Assembly (NCBI GenBank): GCA_034190875.2
Contig: CM067350.1
Coordinates: 26,091,050 to 26,155,049 of the forward strand
Direction of reading: 5' to 3'
Source: Urechis unicinctus
Taxonomy: Eukaryota > Annelida > Polychaeta > Xenopneusta > Urechidae
DNA: 64,000 nucleotides
Part shown: piece by piece, positions 11,021-21,413 of the stretch
Layout of the letters: each line of letters opens with the position of its first letter
Numbering within the stretch: the stretch's first letter is position 1
Notes under the pieces: generated by a model
Databases searched by the model: none
What the model was told of the DNA's origin: nothing
Seen by the model: the letters and a program-made list of their open reading frames with translations, nothing else
Made by a program: the position numbers and the translations under genes

Positions 11021-14000
11021 CATGACAGCCTAGTGAGCCAGATATAGGCTCAGTCAAGTTGGACAAGTTAGCGGCAGCGGAATCTTCACTTAACGCTATC
11101 TTGTCCAAGTTGGTGAGATCGCGTAGGCTTCATGTAGTGATTGTAGGACATCAATGAGGCAGAGACATACTGGAAATGAGTCTGAAAGATGAGCCTGATG
11201 GTTTGTTGAAGCCTAGTGAGCCAGATATAGGTTCAGTCAAGTTGGACAAGTTAGCGGCAGCGGAATCTTCACTTAAACGCTATCTTGTCCAAGTTGGTGA
11301 GATCGCGTAGGCTTCATGTAGTGATTGTAGGACATCAATGAGGCAGAGACATACTGGAAATGAGTCTGAAAGATGAGCCTGATGGTTTGTTGAAGCCTAG
11401 TGAGCCAGATATAGGCTCAGTCAAGTTGGACAAGTTAGCGGCAGCGGAATCTTCACCTTACGCTATCTTGTCCAAGTTGGTGAGATCGCGTAGGCTTCAT
11501 GTAGTGATTGTAGGACATCAAGAGGCAGAGACATACTGGAAATGAGTGAAAGATGAGCCTGATGGTTTGTTGAAGCCTAGTCATATAGGCTCAGTCAAGT
11601 TGGACAAGTTAGCGGCAGCGGAATCTTCACTTAACGCTATCTTGTCCAAGTTGGTGAGATCGCGTAGGCTTCATGTAGTGATTGTAGGACATCAATGAGG
11701 CAGAGACATACTGGAAATGAGTCTGAAAGATGAGCCTGATGGTTTGTTGAAGCCAGATAGTAAGCCAGATATAGGCTCAGTCAAGTTGGACAAGTTAGCG
11801 GCAGCGGAATCTCTTCACTTAACGCTAGTCCAAGTTGTGAGATCGCGTAGGCTCATGTAGTGATTGTAGGACAGATCAATGAGGCAGTAGACATCATACT
11901 GGAAATGAGTCTGAAAGATGAGCCTGATGGTTTGTTGAAGCCTAGTGAGCCAGATATAGGCTCAGTCAAGTTGGACAAGTTAGCGGCAGCGGAATCTTCA
12001 CTTAACGCTATCTTGTCCAAGTTGGTGAGATCGCGTAGGCTTCATGTAGTGATTGTAGGACATCAATGAGGCAGAGACATACTGAAAATGAGTCTGAAAG
12101 ATGAGCCTGATGGTTTGTTGAAGCCTAGTGAGCCAGATATAGGCTCAGTCAAGTTGGACAAGTTAGCGGCAGCGGAATCTTCACTTAACGCTATCTTGTC
12201 CAAGTTGGTGAGATCGCGTAGGCTTCATGTAGTGATTGTAGGACATCAATGAGGCAGAGACATACTGGAAATGAGTCTGAAAGATGAGCCTGATGGTTTG
12301 TTGAAGCCTAGTGAGCCAGATATAGGCTCAGTCAAGTTGGACAAGTTAGCGGCAGCGGAATCTTCACTTAACGCTATCTTGTCCAAGTTGGTGAGATCGC
12401 GTAGGCTTCATGTAGTGATTGTAGGACATCAATGAGGCAGAGACATACTGGAAATGAGTCTGAAAGATGAGCCTGATGGTTTGTTGAAGCCTAGTGAGCC
12501 AGATATAGGCTCAGTCAAGTTGGACAAGTTGTTAGCGGCAGCGGAATCTTCACTTAACGCTATCTTGTCCAAGTTGGTGAGATCGCGTAGGCTTCATGTA
12601 GTGATTGTAGGACATCAATGAGGCAGAGACATACTGGAAATGAGTCTGAAAGATGAGCCTGATGGTTTGTTGAAGCCTAGTGAGCCAGATATAGGCTCAG
12701 TCAAGTTGGACAAGTTAGCGGCAGCGGAATCTTCACTTAACGCTATCTTGTCCAAAGTTGGTGAGATCGCGTAGGCTTCATGTAGTGATTGTAGGACATC
12801 AATGAGGCAGAGACATACTGGAAATGAGTCTGAAAGATGAGCCTGATGGTTGTTGAAGCCTAGTGAGCCAGATATAGGCTCAGTCAAGTTGGACAAGTTA
12901 GCGGCAGCGGAATCTTCACTTAACGCTATCTTGTCCAAGTTGGTGAGATCGCGTAGGCTTCATGTAGTGATTGTAGGACATCAATGAGGCAGAGACATAC
13001 TGGAAATGAGTCTGAAAGATGAGCCTGATGGTTTGTTGAAGCCTAGTGAGCCAGATATAGGCTCAGTCAAGTTGGACAAGTTAGCGGCAGCGGAATCTTC
13101 ACTTAACGCTATCTTGTCCAAGTTGGTGAGATCGCGTAGGCTTCATGTAGTGATTGTAGGACATCAATGAGGCAGAGACATACTGGAAATGAGTCTGAAA
13201 GATGAGCCTGATGGTTTGTTGAAGCCTAGTGAGCCAGATATAGGTTCAGTCAAGTTGGACAAGTTAGCGGCAGCGGAATCTTCACTTAACGCTATCTTGT
13301 CCAAGTTGGTGAGATCGCGTAGGCTTCATGTAGTGATTGTAGGACATCAATGAGGCAGAGACATACTGGAAATGAGTCTGAAAGATGAGCCTGATGGTTT
13401 GTTGAAGCCTAGTGAGCCAGATATAGGCTCAGTCAAGTTGGGCAAGTTAGCGGCAGCGGAATCTTCACTTAACGCTATCTTGTCCAAGTTGGTGAGATCG
13501 CGTAGGCTTCATGTAGTGATTGTAGGACATCAATGAGGCAGAGACATACTGGAAATGAGTCTGAAAGATGAGCCTGATGGTGTGTTGAAGCCTAGTGAGC
13601 CAGATATAGGCTCAGTCAAGTTGGACAAGTTAGCGGCAGCGGAATCTTCACTTAACGCTATCTTGTCCAAGTTGGTGAGATCGCGTAGGCTTCATGTAGT
13701 GATTGTAGGACATCAATGAGGCAGAGACATACTGGAAATGAGTCTGAAAGATGAGCCTGATGGTTTGTTGAAGCCTAGTGAGCCAGATATAGGCTCAGTC
13801 AAGTTGGGCAAGTTAGCGGCAGCGGAATCTTCACTTAACGCTATCTTGTCCAAGTTGGTGAGATCGCGTAGGCTTCATGTAGTGATTGTAGGACATCAAT
13901 GAGGCAGAGACATACTGGAAATGAGTCTTAAAGATGAGCCTGATGGTTTGTTGAAGCCTAGTGAGCCAGATATAGGCTCAGTCAAGTTGGACAAGTTAGC

Positions 14001-14370
14001 GGCAGCGGAATCTTCACTTAACGCTATCTTGTCCAAGTTGGTGAGATCGCGTAGGCTTCATGTAGTGATTGTAGGACATCAATGAGGCAGAGACATACTG
14101 GAAATGAGTCTGAAAGATGAGCCTGATTGTGTGTTGAAGCCTAGTGAGCCAGATATAGGCTCAGTCAAGTTGGACAAGTTAGCGGCAGCGGAATCTTCAC
14201 TTAACGCTATCTTGTCCAAGTTGGTGAGATCGCGTAGGCTTCATGTAGTGATTGTAGGACATCAATGAGGCAGAGACATACTGGAAATGAGTCTGAAAGA
14301 TGAGCCTGATGGTTTGTTGAAGCCTAGTGAGCCAGATATAGGCTCAGTCAAGTTGGACAAGTTAGCGGCG
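11021..14370. repeat. 183-base satellite array, about 18 units plus a partial one
   Basis: GTGAGCCAGATATAGGCTCA recurs with a period of 183 bases (for example 11033, 11216, 12128, 12311, 12494). Single-base changes, a 3-base insertion near 12530 and damaged units at 11578 and 11759 break the regularity. Each unit contains GTTGGACAAGTTAGCGGC and, about 20 bases later, TAACGCTATCTTGTCCA. These are the two halves of the element's TIR, here facing each other as an inverted pair. Because 183 is a multiple of three, every unit shows a small open frame on each strand; I do not regard these as genes. The array ends 120 bases before the right TIR. Confidence 0.85.
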
Positions 14371-14491
14371 AGCTCCCATATCAGATGTTTAGTGATGTTG
14401 GGACGTATTGGCAAGGACCGAATAGATACGATCTTATACTTTTTCCAGCATTTACACGAACGGTGTATCACGCAGATGATGTACTCTGCTT

Positions 14492-14530
14492 TGGACAAGT
14501 TAGCGGCGTGGACAAGATAGCGTTACGGCA
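14492..14530 (-). repeat. Right terminal inverted repeat of the 11.7 kb element
   Basis: TTGGACAAGTTAGCGGCG, then TGGACAAGATAGCGTTACGG: the reverse complement of 2800-2838 apart from two bases. It is followed directly by the target duplicate GACGCC. Confidence 0.65.
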
Positions 14531-15188
14531 GACGCCGTTAAACGAGGTCAGCAAACTCACAGCAATGGGTTTTCAATATGAACCGCTGAGGGTCCCACAA
14601 AACTCTCTAAGAATTTATACAGATTCTGAGTCGGGCTCCGAGTCCGATGCGAGCTCGTTGGTTCTTGATGGCAGCGAGGAAGCCAATGAGCAGCAATATT
14701 TATGTAACAACTGCGCTCCAGTGGCAACAGAAAAAGAGTAGAAGTGTTGCTTATCGTACCCAAAAATCGTGCAATACATGCAGAACTCTTTCAAATGTAT
14801 CACCCAGCATCCCAGCTTTGCTTCCAACTGCATGGACCAATATTTATACAATATTTATACAGATGGATGGCCCTATTGGTGACGAGATTTGCCCCAATTA
14901 GTAAGTCTGTACTTAATTGTAATTTTATGGAGCAAATTATATACTTTCCAAGTTGCACTGATTCAAACAGCTCTGAATAATGGGCTTAAATTGGTAACGA
15001 CTATAGGCATAAGGGCTTGGACTCCTTATACAGTATATGTGTTGCTTCTGTACATCAATACGTTACATTGTATCCGCTACATGTCTTATGCATACAAAGT
15101 GTATATGAAATATCGCAAAAAATATCTGCAACAGGAATTAATTTTTAAAAAACCATTCCAATTATATACTAAATATGCGGGCTGGTAA
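14531..15188 (+). pseudogene. Second part of P2X7-like domain gene, with two stops
   Basis: The frame continues from 2768-2799 as TPLNEVSKLTAMGFQYEP, then an acidic/serine linker, then CNNCAPVATEKE, a stop (14739-14741), KCC, a conserved-looking stretch CITQHPSFASNCMDQYLY, a second stop (14880-14882), and an open frame to 15188. The C-x2-C ... E-x-CC pattern followed by IT-HP-F---C is that of the cysteine-rich, zinc-binding cytoplasmic (ballast) domain of P2X7 receptors. Stand-alone P2X7-like proteins are common in invertebrate genomes. The extreme C terminus matches my memory of the family poorly. The gene is broken by the insertion and both stops. Confidence 0.5.
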
Positions 15189-15379
15189 ATATTCATATGT
15201 GAGAAATTATTATAAGCCTAGTAGTTGAATGTTATTCCTTTCAGAGTCTTCCGCTTTTTTGTGTACAGAAGATTTATATACGTGATTTGGCATAAGCTAA
15301 GCAAGAAAAACAGGAAAGGAATTCGAAGTGCCTTTCCTGACATCTCTGGTCATTATATCGTGGTTTTAGAGAAGCTTCA

Positions 15380-15633
15380 TGACTGACTAGTGTTAAACCT
15401 ACACCGGTGAGTACCAACTAACACCTCTTTTGAAGGTCTTTTACAAGCAACAGCAATGGGAGAGGGTACTTATCTTTCACTGACCAGTACTTTTGCTCTT
15501 CTGTAGCTCGGATATTTCTCCCGAAGATGTAGTACCTGGGTCATCAGTCTGTCAATATATCCTTGAAGCACATGCCATAATACTTATATTAGTTGTTGTG
15601 ATCAGCATGTATGATTAAATGATAACTGACTGT
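15380..15633 (-). pseudogene. C-terminal piece of the minus-strand transposase-like gene
   Basis: Reading down from about 15590 gives YIDRLMTQVLHLREKYPSYR in one frame. A frame change then leads to VPSPIAVACKRPSKEVLVG and HRCRF. A P-x2-RP-K-E ... H-xx-RF ending is what I recall from the large invertebrate family whose core carries GDxRC-SPGH-AKFGTY. The stretch is partly duplicated in tandem (15502-15759). It is part of the decayed gene running from 18416 to about 15380. Confidence 0.4.
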
Positions 15634-15759
15634 AGTTCGGATGTTTCTCCCGAAGATGTAGCACCTGGGTCATCAGTCTGTCAATATATTCTTGAAGCAC
15701 ATGCCATAATACTTATATTAGTTGTTGTAATCAGCATGTATAATTAAATGATAACTGAC
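15502..15759. repeat. 129-base tandem duplication
   Basis: TGTAGCTCGGATATTTCTCC at 15502 recurs as TGTAGTTCGGATGTTTCTCC at 15631. The two units end with the same GATAACTGAC and differ at only a few positions. The duplicated piece covers coding sequence for the C-terminal helix of the minus-strand gene. Confidence 0.85.
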
Positions 15760-16079
15760 TGAAATAAATCTTATTGAATAAATTATGCAAATAACGCAGT
15801 TTCTGTGGGTTGATGTTCACTTGCTTTTAGGCAATTCAATCAACAACACAACTTACTAAATGTTTTCGGTACTTTTACAGCTTTCAGCTCTGGTTCACCG
15901 TGTCTGAGCCATTCCTTGTTTAGTGACAGCCTGAGCTCGATCAAAGTTCTCGTTAAAATGAAGGACTGCTAGCAGTAGTCTACAGAACAAGAAAACCTAC
16001 AGTTGATGAAAATACAAGTAACATGTTCTATAAATATAACGGGCAAGGAGTTGCACATAAAGGCGCATCTATTACCACT

Positions 16080-16250
16080 TTTAATCTTTACCTTACTTCC
16101 ATAGTTGTAAACGGGACGTGGACACTTTTGGGTGCGCAAAAAAATTACCACTGTGGAACGCTTCAAAACTTGACGTTTGCTCTGATGGTGACAACTGACC
16201 AATATCCTTGACGAGAATCTTGCTGCTGATAATAAGCTCAAGCTATTTAT
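16080..16250 (-). pseudogene. Exon remnant with the QTSSFEAFHS motif
   Basis: The minus strand reads KILVKDIGQLSPSEQTSSFE and then AFHS ... HPKVST. The Q-TS-LE-FHS ... PK phrase lies in the C-terminal third of the transposase-like family described at 17085-17501. Stops follow directly, so the exon is decayed. Confidence 0.45.
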
Positions 16251-16499
16251 GTGGTTTGGAACCTGAGACATAAAGTTGACAACTCGATTGAATTGTAGAG
16301 TTATTTAACATGAAAGGCAGTGATCTGAAACTAAATATATCTGAGCACTGTTAGCACAGATTTTTGTTTGACAAAGCAATACTAAGCTGTGTAACATCAA
16401 TTGTTAATTATATCAATAATAAAGCCTAGTAATAACAATACGTTTTACCTATATATCCTCTATATCATGTACAGATCTAGTTTGAATTATTCTGAATCA

Positions 16500-16711
16500 C
16501 CTAATGGGATCCACTGTCTGTCATCTAACTCTTGGTGAGTGCAGTCAGGGTACAACTTGCCATGGCCCGTATGGATGTTTCCCTTGCCATTGCCTCATCA
16601 CAATGGCTCGAGGCATCACAAAAGTAAACGTGATTGCTTATACTGTGAGCCCAATCAGTAAGAATTTGGCAATCACGCCTTCTTCCTGTCGCAATATTTT
16701 TTTCTTCACCC
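16500..16711 (-). pseudogene. Exon remnant: NH-(W/F)-A-S and C-H-EL-D motifs
   Basis: After an acceptor (ctgtacag, next to 16711) the minus strand reads RRRDCQILTDWAHSISNHVY and FCDASSHCDEA in one frame, then, after frameshifts, CTHQELDDRQWIPLG in another. In the family, a C-x-L--W-xSI-NHLYW-A-S stretch is followed by C-HGEL---WL. At least two frame changes mark it as a pseudogene. Confidence 0.5.
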
Positions 16712-16831
16712 CTGTACAGCAAAAGATGTGACATGCGTGACTGTCGGAACAACAACACTTGCCATAACAGGTTACAGCAGTATGTAGTATGGCTGTACAC
16801 CAGGTATACTAAAATACAAGTTACTCCAAAC

Positions 16832-16965
16832 CTTTTGCAACATGCCATACATCAAACCAATGGTAAATGTGTGGCTGCTCCTCAAGCATGTATTTCTTCA
16901 CACCAATATGTCTATCAGTTGTTAAGGAGGTTGGTGTGAATTAGAATTCTTCACCTCATTGCTCT
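16832..16965 (-). pseudogene. Exon remnant with TDRH and DVWH catalytic-type motifs
   Basis: The minus strand reads SNEVKNSNSH in one frame and then LTTDRHIGVKKYMLEEQPHI followed by FDVWHVAK in another, up to a donor (gtttgg) just below 16832. TDRH and D-WH are the second group of invariant acidic and histidine residues of this DDE-type family. The junction between the two phrases has lost sequence. Confidence 0.55.
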
Positions 16966-17084
16966 TCAAACATAATTTAGCTTGTTAAAATTAAGAAGAA
17001 TAGATGTCCTCGCTTATATCAAATGCTAATGGTAATCACGTTGATAACAAGTTACAAAACAGACTTTTACATACCTGTACTAGC

Positions 17085-17501
17085 TGCATATTCTTTGGGT
17101 CCATTAAGGTGTAGGTGCCAAACTTGGCTATGTGGCCTGGGGAGCAACAACGAGCATCTCCCCCCCAAGAACAAATCCAACCCTTTCCTCTCCTCTACTA
17201 ATGTGTCACGCTCTGCTGCCCATACTCTACTTGTTGCAGGTATAATATAGCAACTTTGCATTAGGTTATGGGTGTTAACGTATATTGTTGGAATGCTCAA
17301 ATGTCTTAGCATATTTATAGTTCTCACAGCACTGCTACCACTAAAAATATCCCACATGCTAACATTAAGTTCCCAGCTGGCATTGCCCCAAGGTAGGGCT
17401 GACTGTCTCATGTGTATGTATGTCCATTTACTCCCAATGACACGTTTCAAAACAGCCCTGGAGTCACTTCTGCAAGCGAAACAATGACGCACAAGTTCCA
17501 T
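17085..17501 (-). pseudogene. Core exon of a TE-derived transposase-like protein
   Basis: The minus strand reads SALPWGNASWELNVSMWDIF, SGSSAVRTINML, VWAAERDTLVEE and LDLFLGG. After a frame change at a run of seven G (about 17160-17166) it reads DARCCSPGHIAKFGTYTLMD to a donor (gtatg) near 17084. The SPGH-AKFGTYT signature belongs to a large family of TE-derived proteins in marine invertebrates and fish, often with an N-terminal THAP domain. The G-run shift could be a mutation or a sequencing error. Neighbouring exons are also broken, so decay is more likely. Confidence 0.6.
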
Positions 17502-17700
17502 AAGACAACTCTCATAGACAATATATTAACGTTGTGACTTATCATTTTTGTCACAAGTTAGATCCAGTTCCTCGCAACACATATAGATACAATTGTTGCA
17601 TTACACTTGATGAAAAGCATCAATACAAATTAAAATTTAATAATTTATTAGCAATAGTATTCAGCGAATCTATTGTGACATATCATTTGCATGTACTCAC

Positions 17701-17920
17701 ATAGTTTCACTATCAATCATCTCTTCGTCGTAACCCTCGGCAGTATCCTTATCACTGTCGAAGTTGTAGTCGGGGTCATTTAATGTGTCATCTTCATCTT
17801 GCTCAGACTCAGGGTCGTCAGTAGGATGTGGTGCAAACTGACAGCAACTTGTATGCCTCTTGAGTATGTCATTGGGCCAGTAAACAATGATCTTTGGGTT
17901 TGGAGGACTTTGTCGGCAGT
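17701..17920 (-). CDS. Acidic linker exon of the same gene
   Basis: Between acceptor aattttag (next to 17921) and donor gtgagt (17700-17695) the minus strand reads NPKIIVYWPNDILKRHTSCC, then a strongly acidic stretch (DDPESEQDEDD, DPDYNFDSDKD). An acidic linker between the N-terminal zinc finger and the core is usual in this family. Confidence 0.45.
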
Positions 17921-18332
17921 CTAAAATTGTTTACAGAAACCACATGTTGCATGACATATCTGCTGTGACAGTGACTTACAAGTTGTCACCATTATCATCT
18001 TTGTAAACGTCTTTTTGTACAATGACAAGCACTTTGTAGTCTTTAGGTGACACAATATATGATTATTTGGTTCTTAAATTAAAACACAATATGTACCTCC
18101 ACGCAGGCCTGGATACTAACTGAACTTTGAGTAAAAATATTATGTTGACAGGAAGCTCGATCACAATTGTCATCTGTATGACAGGTCTCGACATCACTCG
18201 CCGTTTTACTACTTCCATCATCATTAGTCACGTCATAGAGCATCTACAGCAACCAATATAAACAGCTGTTAGAATGTACCAATAACAAAGATGTAACAAT
18301 GTGTTCACACTGGTTGCAATCTATAGCCTCGT

Positions 18333-18416
18333 ACAAACACTTAAAGTCCAAACTTGTCGCCTTGCCTTATCCGATCCTTCCCCATTCTTAAAACCAACAG
18401 CGCAACAGTACGGCAT
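18333..18416 (-). CDS. Possible first exon of the minus-strand transposase-like gene
   Basis: ATG at 18416-18414 opens MPYCCAVGFKNGEGSDK. The start resembles a THAP domain, but the second zinc Cys is replaced by Phe and no C-x2-H part is seen. It lies about 105 bases inside the inverted element shared with the P2X7-like gene's upstream region. Assignment is weak. Confidence 0.3.
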
Positions 18417-18522
18417 ATTCACGATTTCTTCTCAAAACGGTACAAAATATCGCTAAAAGTGACGCGGCCACCGTGTAAACACTAGTGGAATCTATGTCAT
18501 AAAACTATCAGCGCGTTCTGCT

Positions 18523-18555
18523 AGCTGAGTTGTTTAGCCGAGATCACGTCACGAG
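18523..18555 (-). promoter_or_regulatory. Inverted copy of the 2675-2706 sequence
   Basis: Read on the minus strand it gives CTCGTGACGTGATCTCGGCT and then AAACAACTCAGCT. It is upstream of the minus-strand gene just as its partner is upstream of the plus-strand P2X7-like gene. Candidate shared promoter or TIR core. Confidence 0.4.
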
Positions 18556-18991
18556 TCGAGTGTTTACGAAGTTTGCCGAGCGAAAAGTTGTCCTGTCTGA
18601 GCGCTGTAAACTGGTAAAAAAAAAATAATTTCTCTTATTAGAAAGGTCTCATTGCGCATTAATAGGTAGAATCTATTGTTTTGGAATACGGACTAATGAC
18701 TGACAACGGAATATATTTTTTTTCTTGATCTTTAAGTAGATAAATTGGCCGGTCAGAGATAGACATAGCCAAGCAAACGTCGCCTCTCACTGCGTCCGTG
18801 CCTTTACAACACGAACGCAGTGTCGAGGGTGATATCACATTATCAGACGCATGTCGACAAACATCAGGGTTGAGGTAACTTGTCTAGGGTTGAGAACTAC
18901 GAATCTCTGTTTGTGGAAAGTCTAATGTAATTTGTCCAATGGAACAAGTTAATTACTTTGCAGGGTAATTTTTTTCATTTATGTATGAATG
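18556..18991. other. No gene seen
   Basis: AT-rich flank between the convergent gene pair and the next TIR element. No repeat or coding signal recognised. Confidence 0.3.
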
Positions 18992-21413
18992 AATCCCAGA
19001 TAACACAACGCCAGCGGCCCGCTGGTGGCTATCGTCGGCAGTTCCCAGCTGACGGTCCACCGGCGGCCCAACGGTGGCTCGTCTTCGGCTGGATGTCTGC
19101 CATCGCGCCATCCAGCTGCGTCTTTGCAAATTAGTAACGACCTTAACCTTAGTTCAGTCGCTGAATGTTGGCGGGTATTTGGAAATTCGTAAAAATCGCT
19201 CAGTGTTCATCATTTCTACTGTGTTAGGTGAGTTGCAGTACTTTTATCCATTTTAAATACGTATTGAGATAATACATGGGATATGAAAACATCTAGTATT
19301 CATCGCATTTCTTTGTATTTGGTTGTTTTTTTCATGAAATTTTCCCGAGTTGGATTTTAGCTCATACAAAGCCAGGCAGAAATGTGGAACTAGAAGGGTG
19401 GAGGGACATCTCACCACCGATTTAGAAACAACTGACGCAGAGAGCAGAGTCAGAAAAAGGTGAGTTTCATGAATATCAGGCGATTCCTTCCCTTTGGGCA
19501 TTTTTGGTCACAAAAGTATTATACAGGGTAAATATTGACATTATAATATGGTACACATATTTGGAATTTATTGCCTCTGACATTCCAAATAACACAAAAA
19601 TATGCTATAAAAAGTGAAATATCTCCACAATACAGGTCGCATTCGTCCAAGAATAGGTCTGATGAAGAGGAAGAAGCAGAACCAGCCTAGGAACTGCAGT
19701 CTGGCATGCAAGAAACTCACCTGCACCACAGTTTTTTTGTGTTCAACATGTGAAATCAAACCCATATGCAGTAAATAGTACCTTAATGATATTTTCAACA
19801 GTGATTTGGAGGGAGACAGTGTCAAAGCCTCACAGAAAAAGAAGGTGTTGGCTCAATCAGAAGTCCCTATAAGTTACCTCTTCTTCCATGGTAACATTCA
19901 ATATGTATTTACTTTGTCCTACAATGTACCTTACTTTGTGTAACATTAGAAAAGGGGTATCAAGTTACTAAAAAAAAGTTAGATTAATATGCCTCTGATA
20001 AATGTTTCTACAGATATATATTGTGGGCAATCCACAATTCTCTTGGGTTGTGCTCAGCACACTAAACCTTCCCAAATAGCCTTAACCGAAACAAAATGAT
20101 TCCACATGTAACTTTTTTACTCGGTAACTGATGTTTCATTATATTTGCTAGTAGCACATTTCTATGATGGTTTCTATTGTTGTGTTGAATAATTGATTTA
20201 AAATTATGTGCCTTTGCATTTATTCTGTTTGCAATTATTCTTGCAGACCCACAACAAGCAGAAAATCAGCTGGTACACCTTCCAGGTAAACTTGTTAGCA
20301 TATAAATGATGGATTTGTTTTAAAAACAATATTAATAATGCCAATAATTATACTAGTTACAATATATATCTATGTAGCATTATTATCAATATCAGGATCT
20401 GAATTAGTTTACTGGGGCATTGTTGTTGTCTTGCCAGAGTGAGCATGTCTGCTCTGCACAGTACAGTAGATGCTGACATAAATATGACTGCAAACCCCTT
20501 CCAAAGGCAAATTTGTATAATATATATGTTTACACGGACTACTAGAAGTTTCTGTTTGCAACTATTCTAGCTTAACATTTCACATTTAAACATCACTTCC
20601 CATTACATACAGCAATGATGTGCATACTACTTTGTACCAAAGCAGTGATAAACAGAATATGTAGCATATATGGTATGTTGATATTGATTAACGTCACATA
20701 TTTACTTTTGAATTTTCACATTTGTTGGTTAGTTATCTCTCAACCCTGGGTGGATATTCCGCCAAGGAGGTGATCCACAGAATGGGAAAATGAACCGCTT
20801 CACGGAACCCCAGATGGAGGCTGGTATTTGGATGTAGCTTAAGAATGCAGGTGACAGGGATGGCGGGCAAAAGATGCGGTTCCAACAGAAAGATGGCAAG
20901 TGATATCATGTTCTGTTTAAGAAAAGAATTCCCCACATGTCAATTAATTTCTTTTATTAAGTAATATAATTAATATCTTGGCCTAGGCATCCAAATCATT
21001 CACCAGCCACATGCTGCTATTTTCCTGAATGATTGGTAATTTATTTCTAATCTTTCAGTGAAAAAATTGTACATAAATATAATTATTGTTAATAAAAATC
21101 TTCATGTGTACTTGATTTCAGAAAAAGAACTGAATGAAGAGCTACAGATGACAAGGCTCGCTGCACTTATTGATTATAACGATTTGTCTTCTGAGGAAGA
21201 AATTTAGTTTTCTTAATAAACTAATTGAAATATGGTGTTACTGTTCTTCTTTGTATATTAGTTTGAGGCATTTTTAAATACTTAATGAGTTATCGGTTGG
21301 CCATTGTCGGCTACTATGAGGGCCACTATGAGGGCCGACAGTTATCAGCTGGTCACACCATCGGTGGCTGCCACCGATGGCCCACCGGTGGCCCATCAGC
21401 ATGGTGCTATCTG
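18992..21413 (+). mobile_element. 2.4 kb element with CCCAGATARCAC ends and small exons
   Basis: The left end reads CCCAGATAACACAACGCC and the right end, reversed, CCCAGATAGCACCATGC. Both subterminal regions are rich in CCACCGGTGG-like palindromes (GGCCCGCTGGTGGC; GCCCACCGGTGGCCCATC). Several short plus-strand stretches are framed by splice-like sites, for example before gtgagttt near 19460, tgcag|ACCC to CAG|gtaaac near 20247-20286, and gatttcag|AAAAAG to a stop at 21207. This suggests a spliced gene inside the element. I recognise no domain and no clear target duplication. Confidence 0.45.
21122..21207 (+). CDS. Probable last exon of the gene inside the 18992-21413 element
   Basis: After a good acceptor (cttgatttcag) the frame reads KELNEELQMTRLAALIDYND and then LSSEEEI, stop. 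The acidic ending and a following AT-rich 3' region are plausible for a real exon. Function unknown. Confidence 0.35.

Larger units (their letters stand above)
2800..14530. mobile_element. 11.7 kb TIR element inserted in the P2X7-like gene
   Basis: Both ends carry the same sequence in opposite orientation (2800-2838 and 14492-14530, two mismatches near the tip). GACGCC flanks both ends (2794-2799 and 14531-14536), and the repeat extends to 7 bases if the preceding A is counted. Removing the element restores an open frame across the junction. The TIR contains two near-copies of one motif: CGCTATCTTGTCCA and CGCTAACTTGTCCA. No transposase belonging to it is seen, so it appears non-autonomous. 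Much of its interior is later insertions (Gypsy remnant, SINEs, RTE LINE). A 6 to 7 base duplication fits several superfamilies, and I cannot assign one. Confidence 0.6.

Noticed and set aside
11021..14370. Array that at first sight could be a CRISPR, or a family of small repeated proteins
   Set aside because: Units are 183 bases without unique spacers, and the open frames on both strands exist only because the period is a multiple of three. It is a satellite inside a transposon in a eukaryotic genome.
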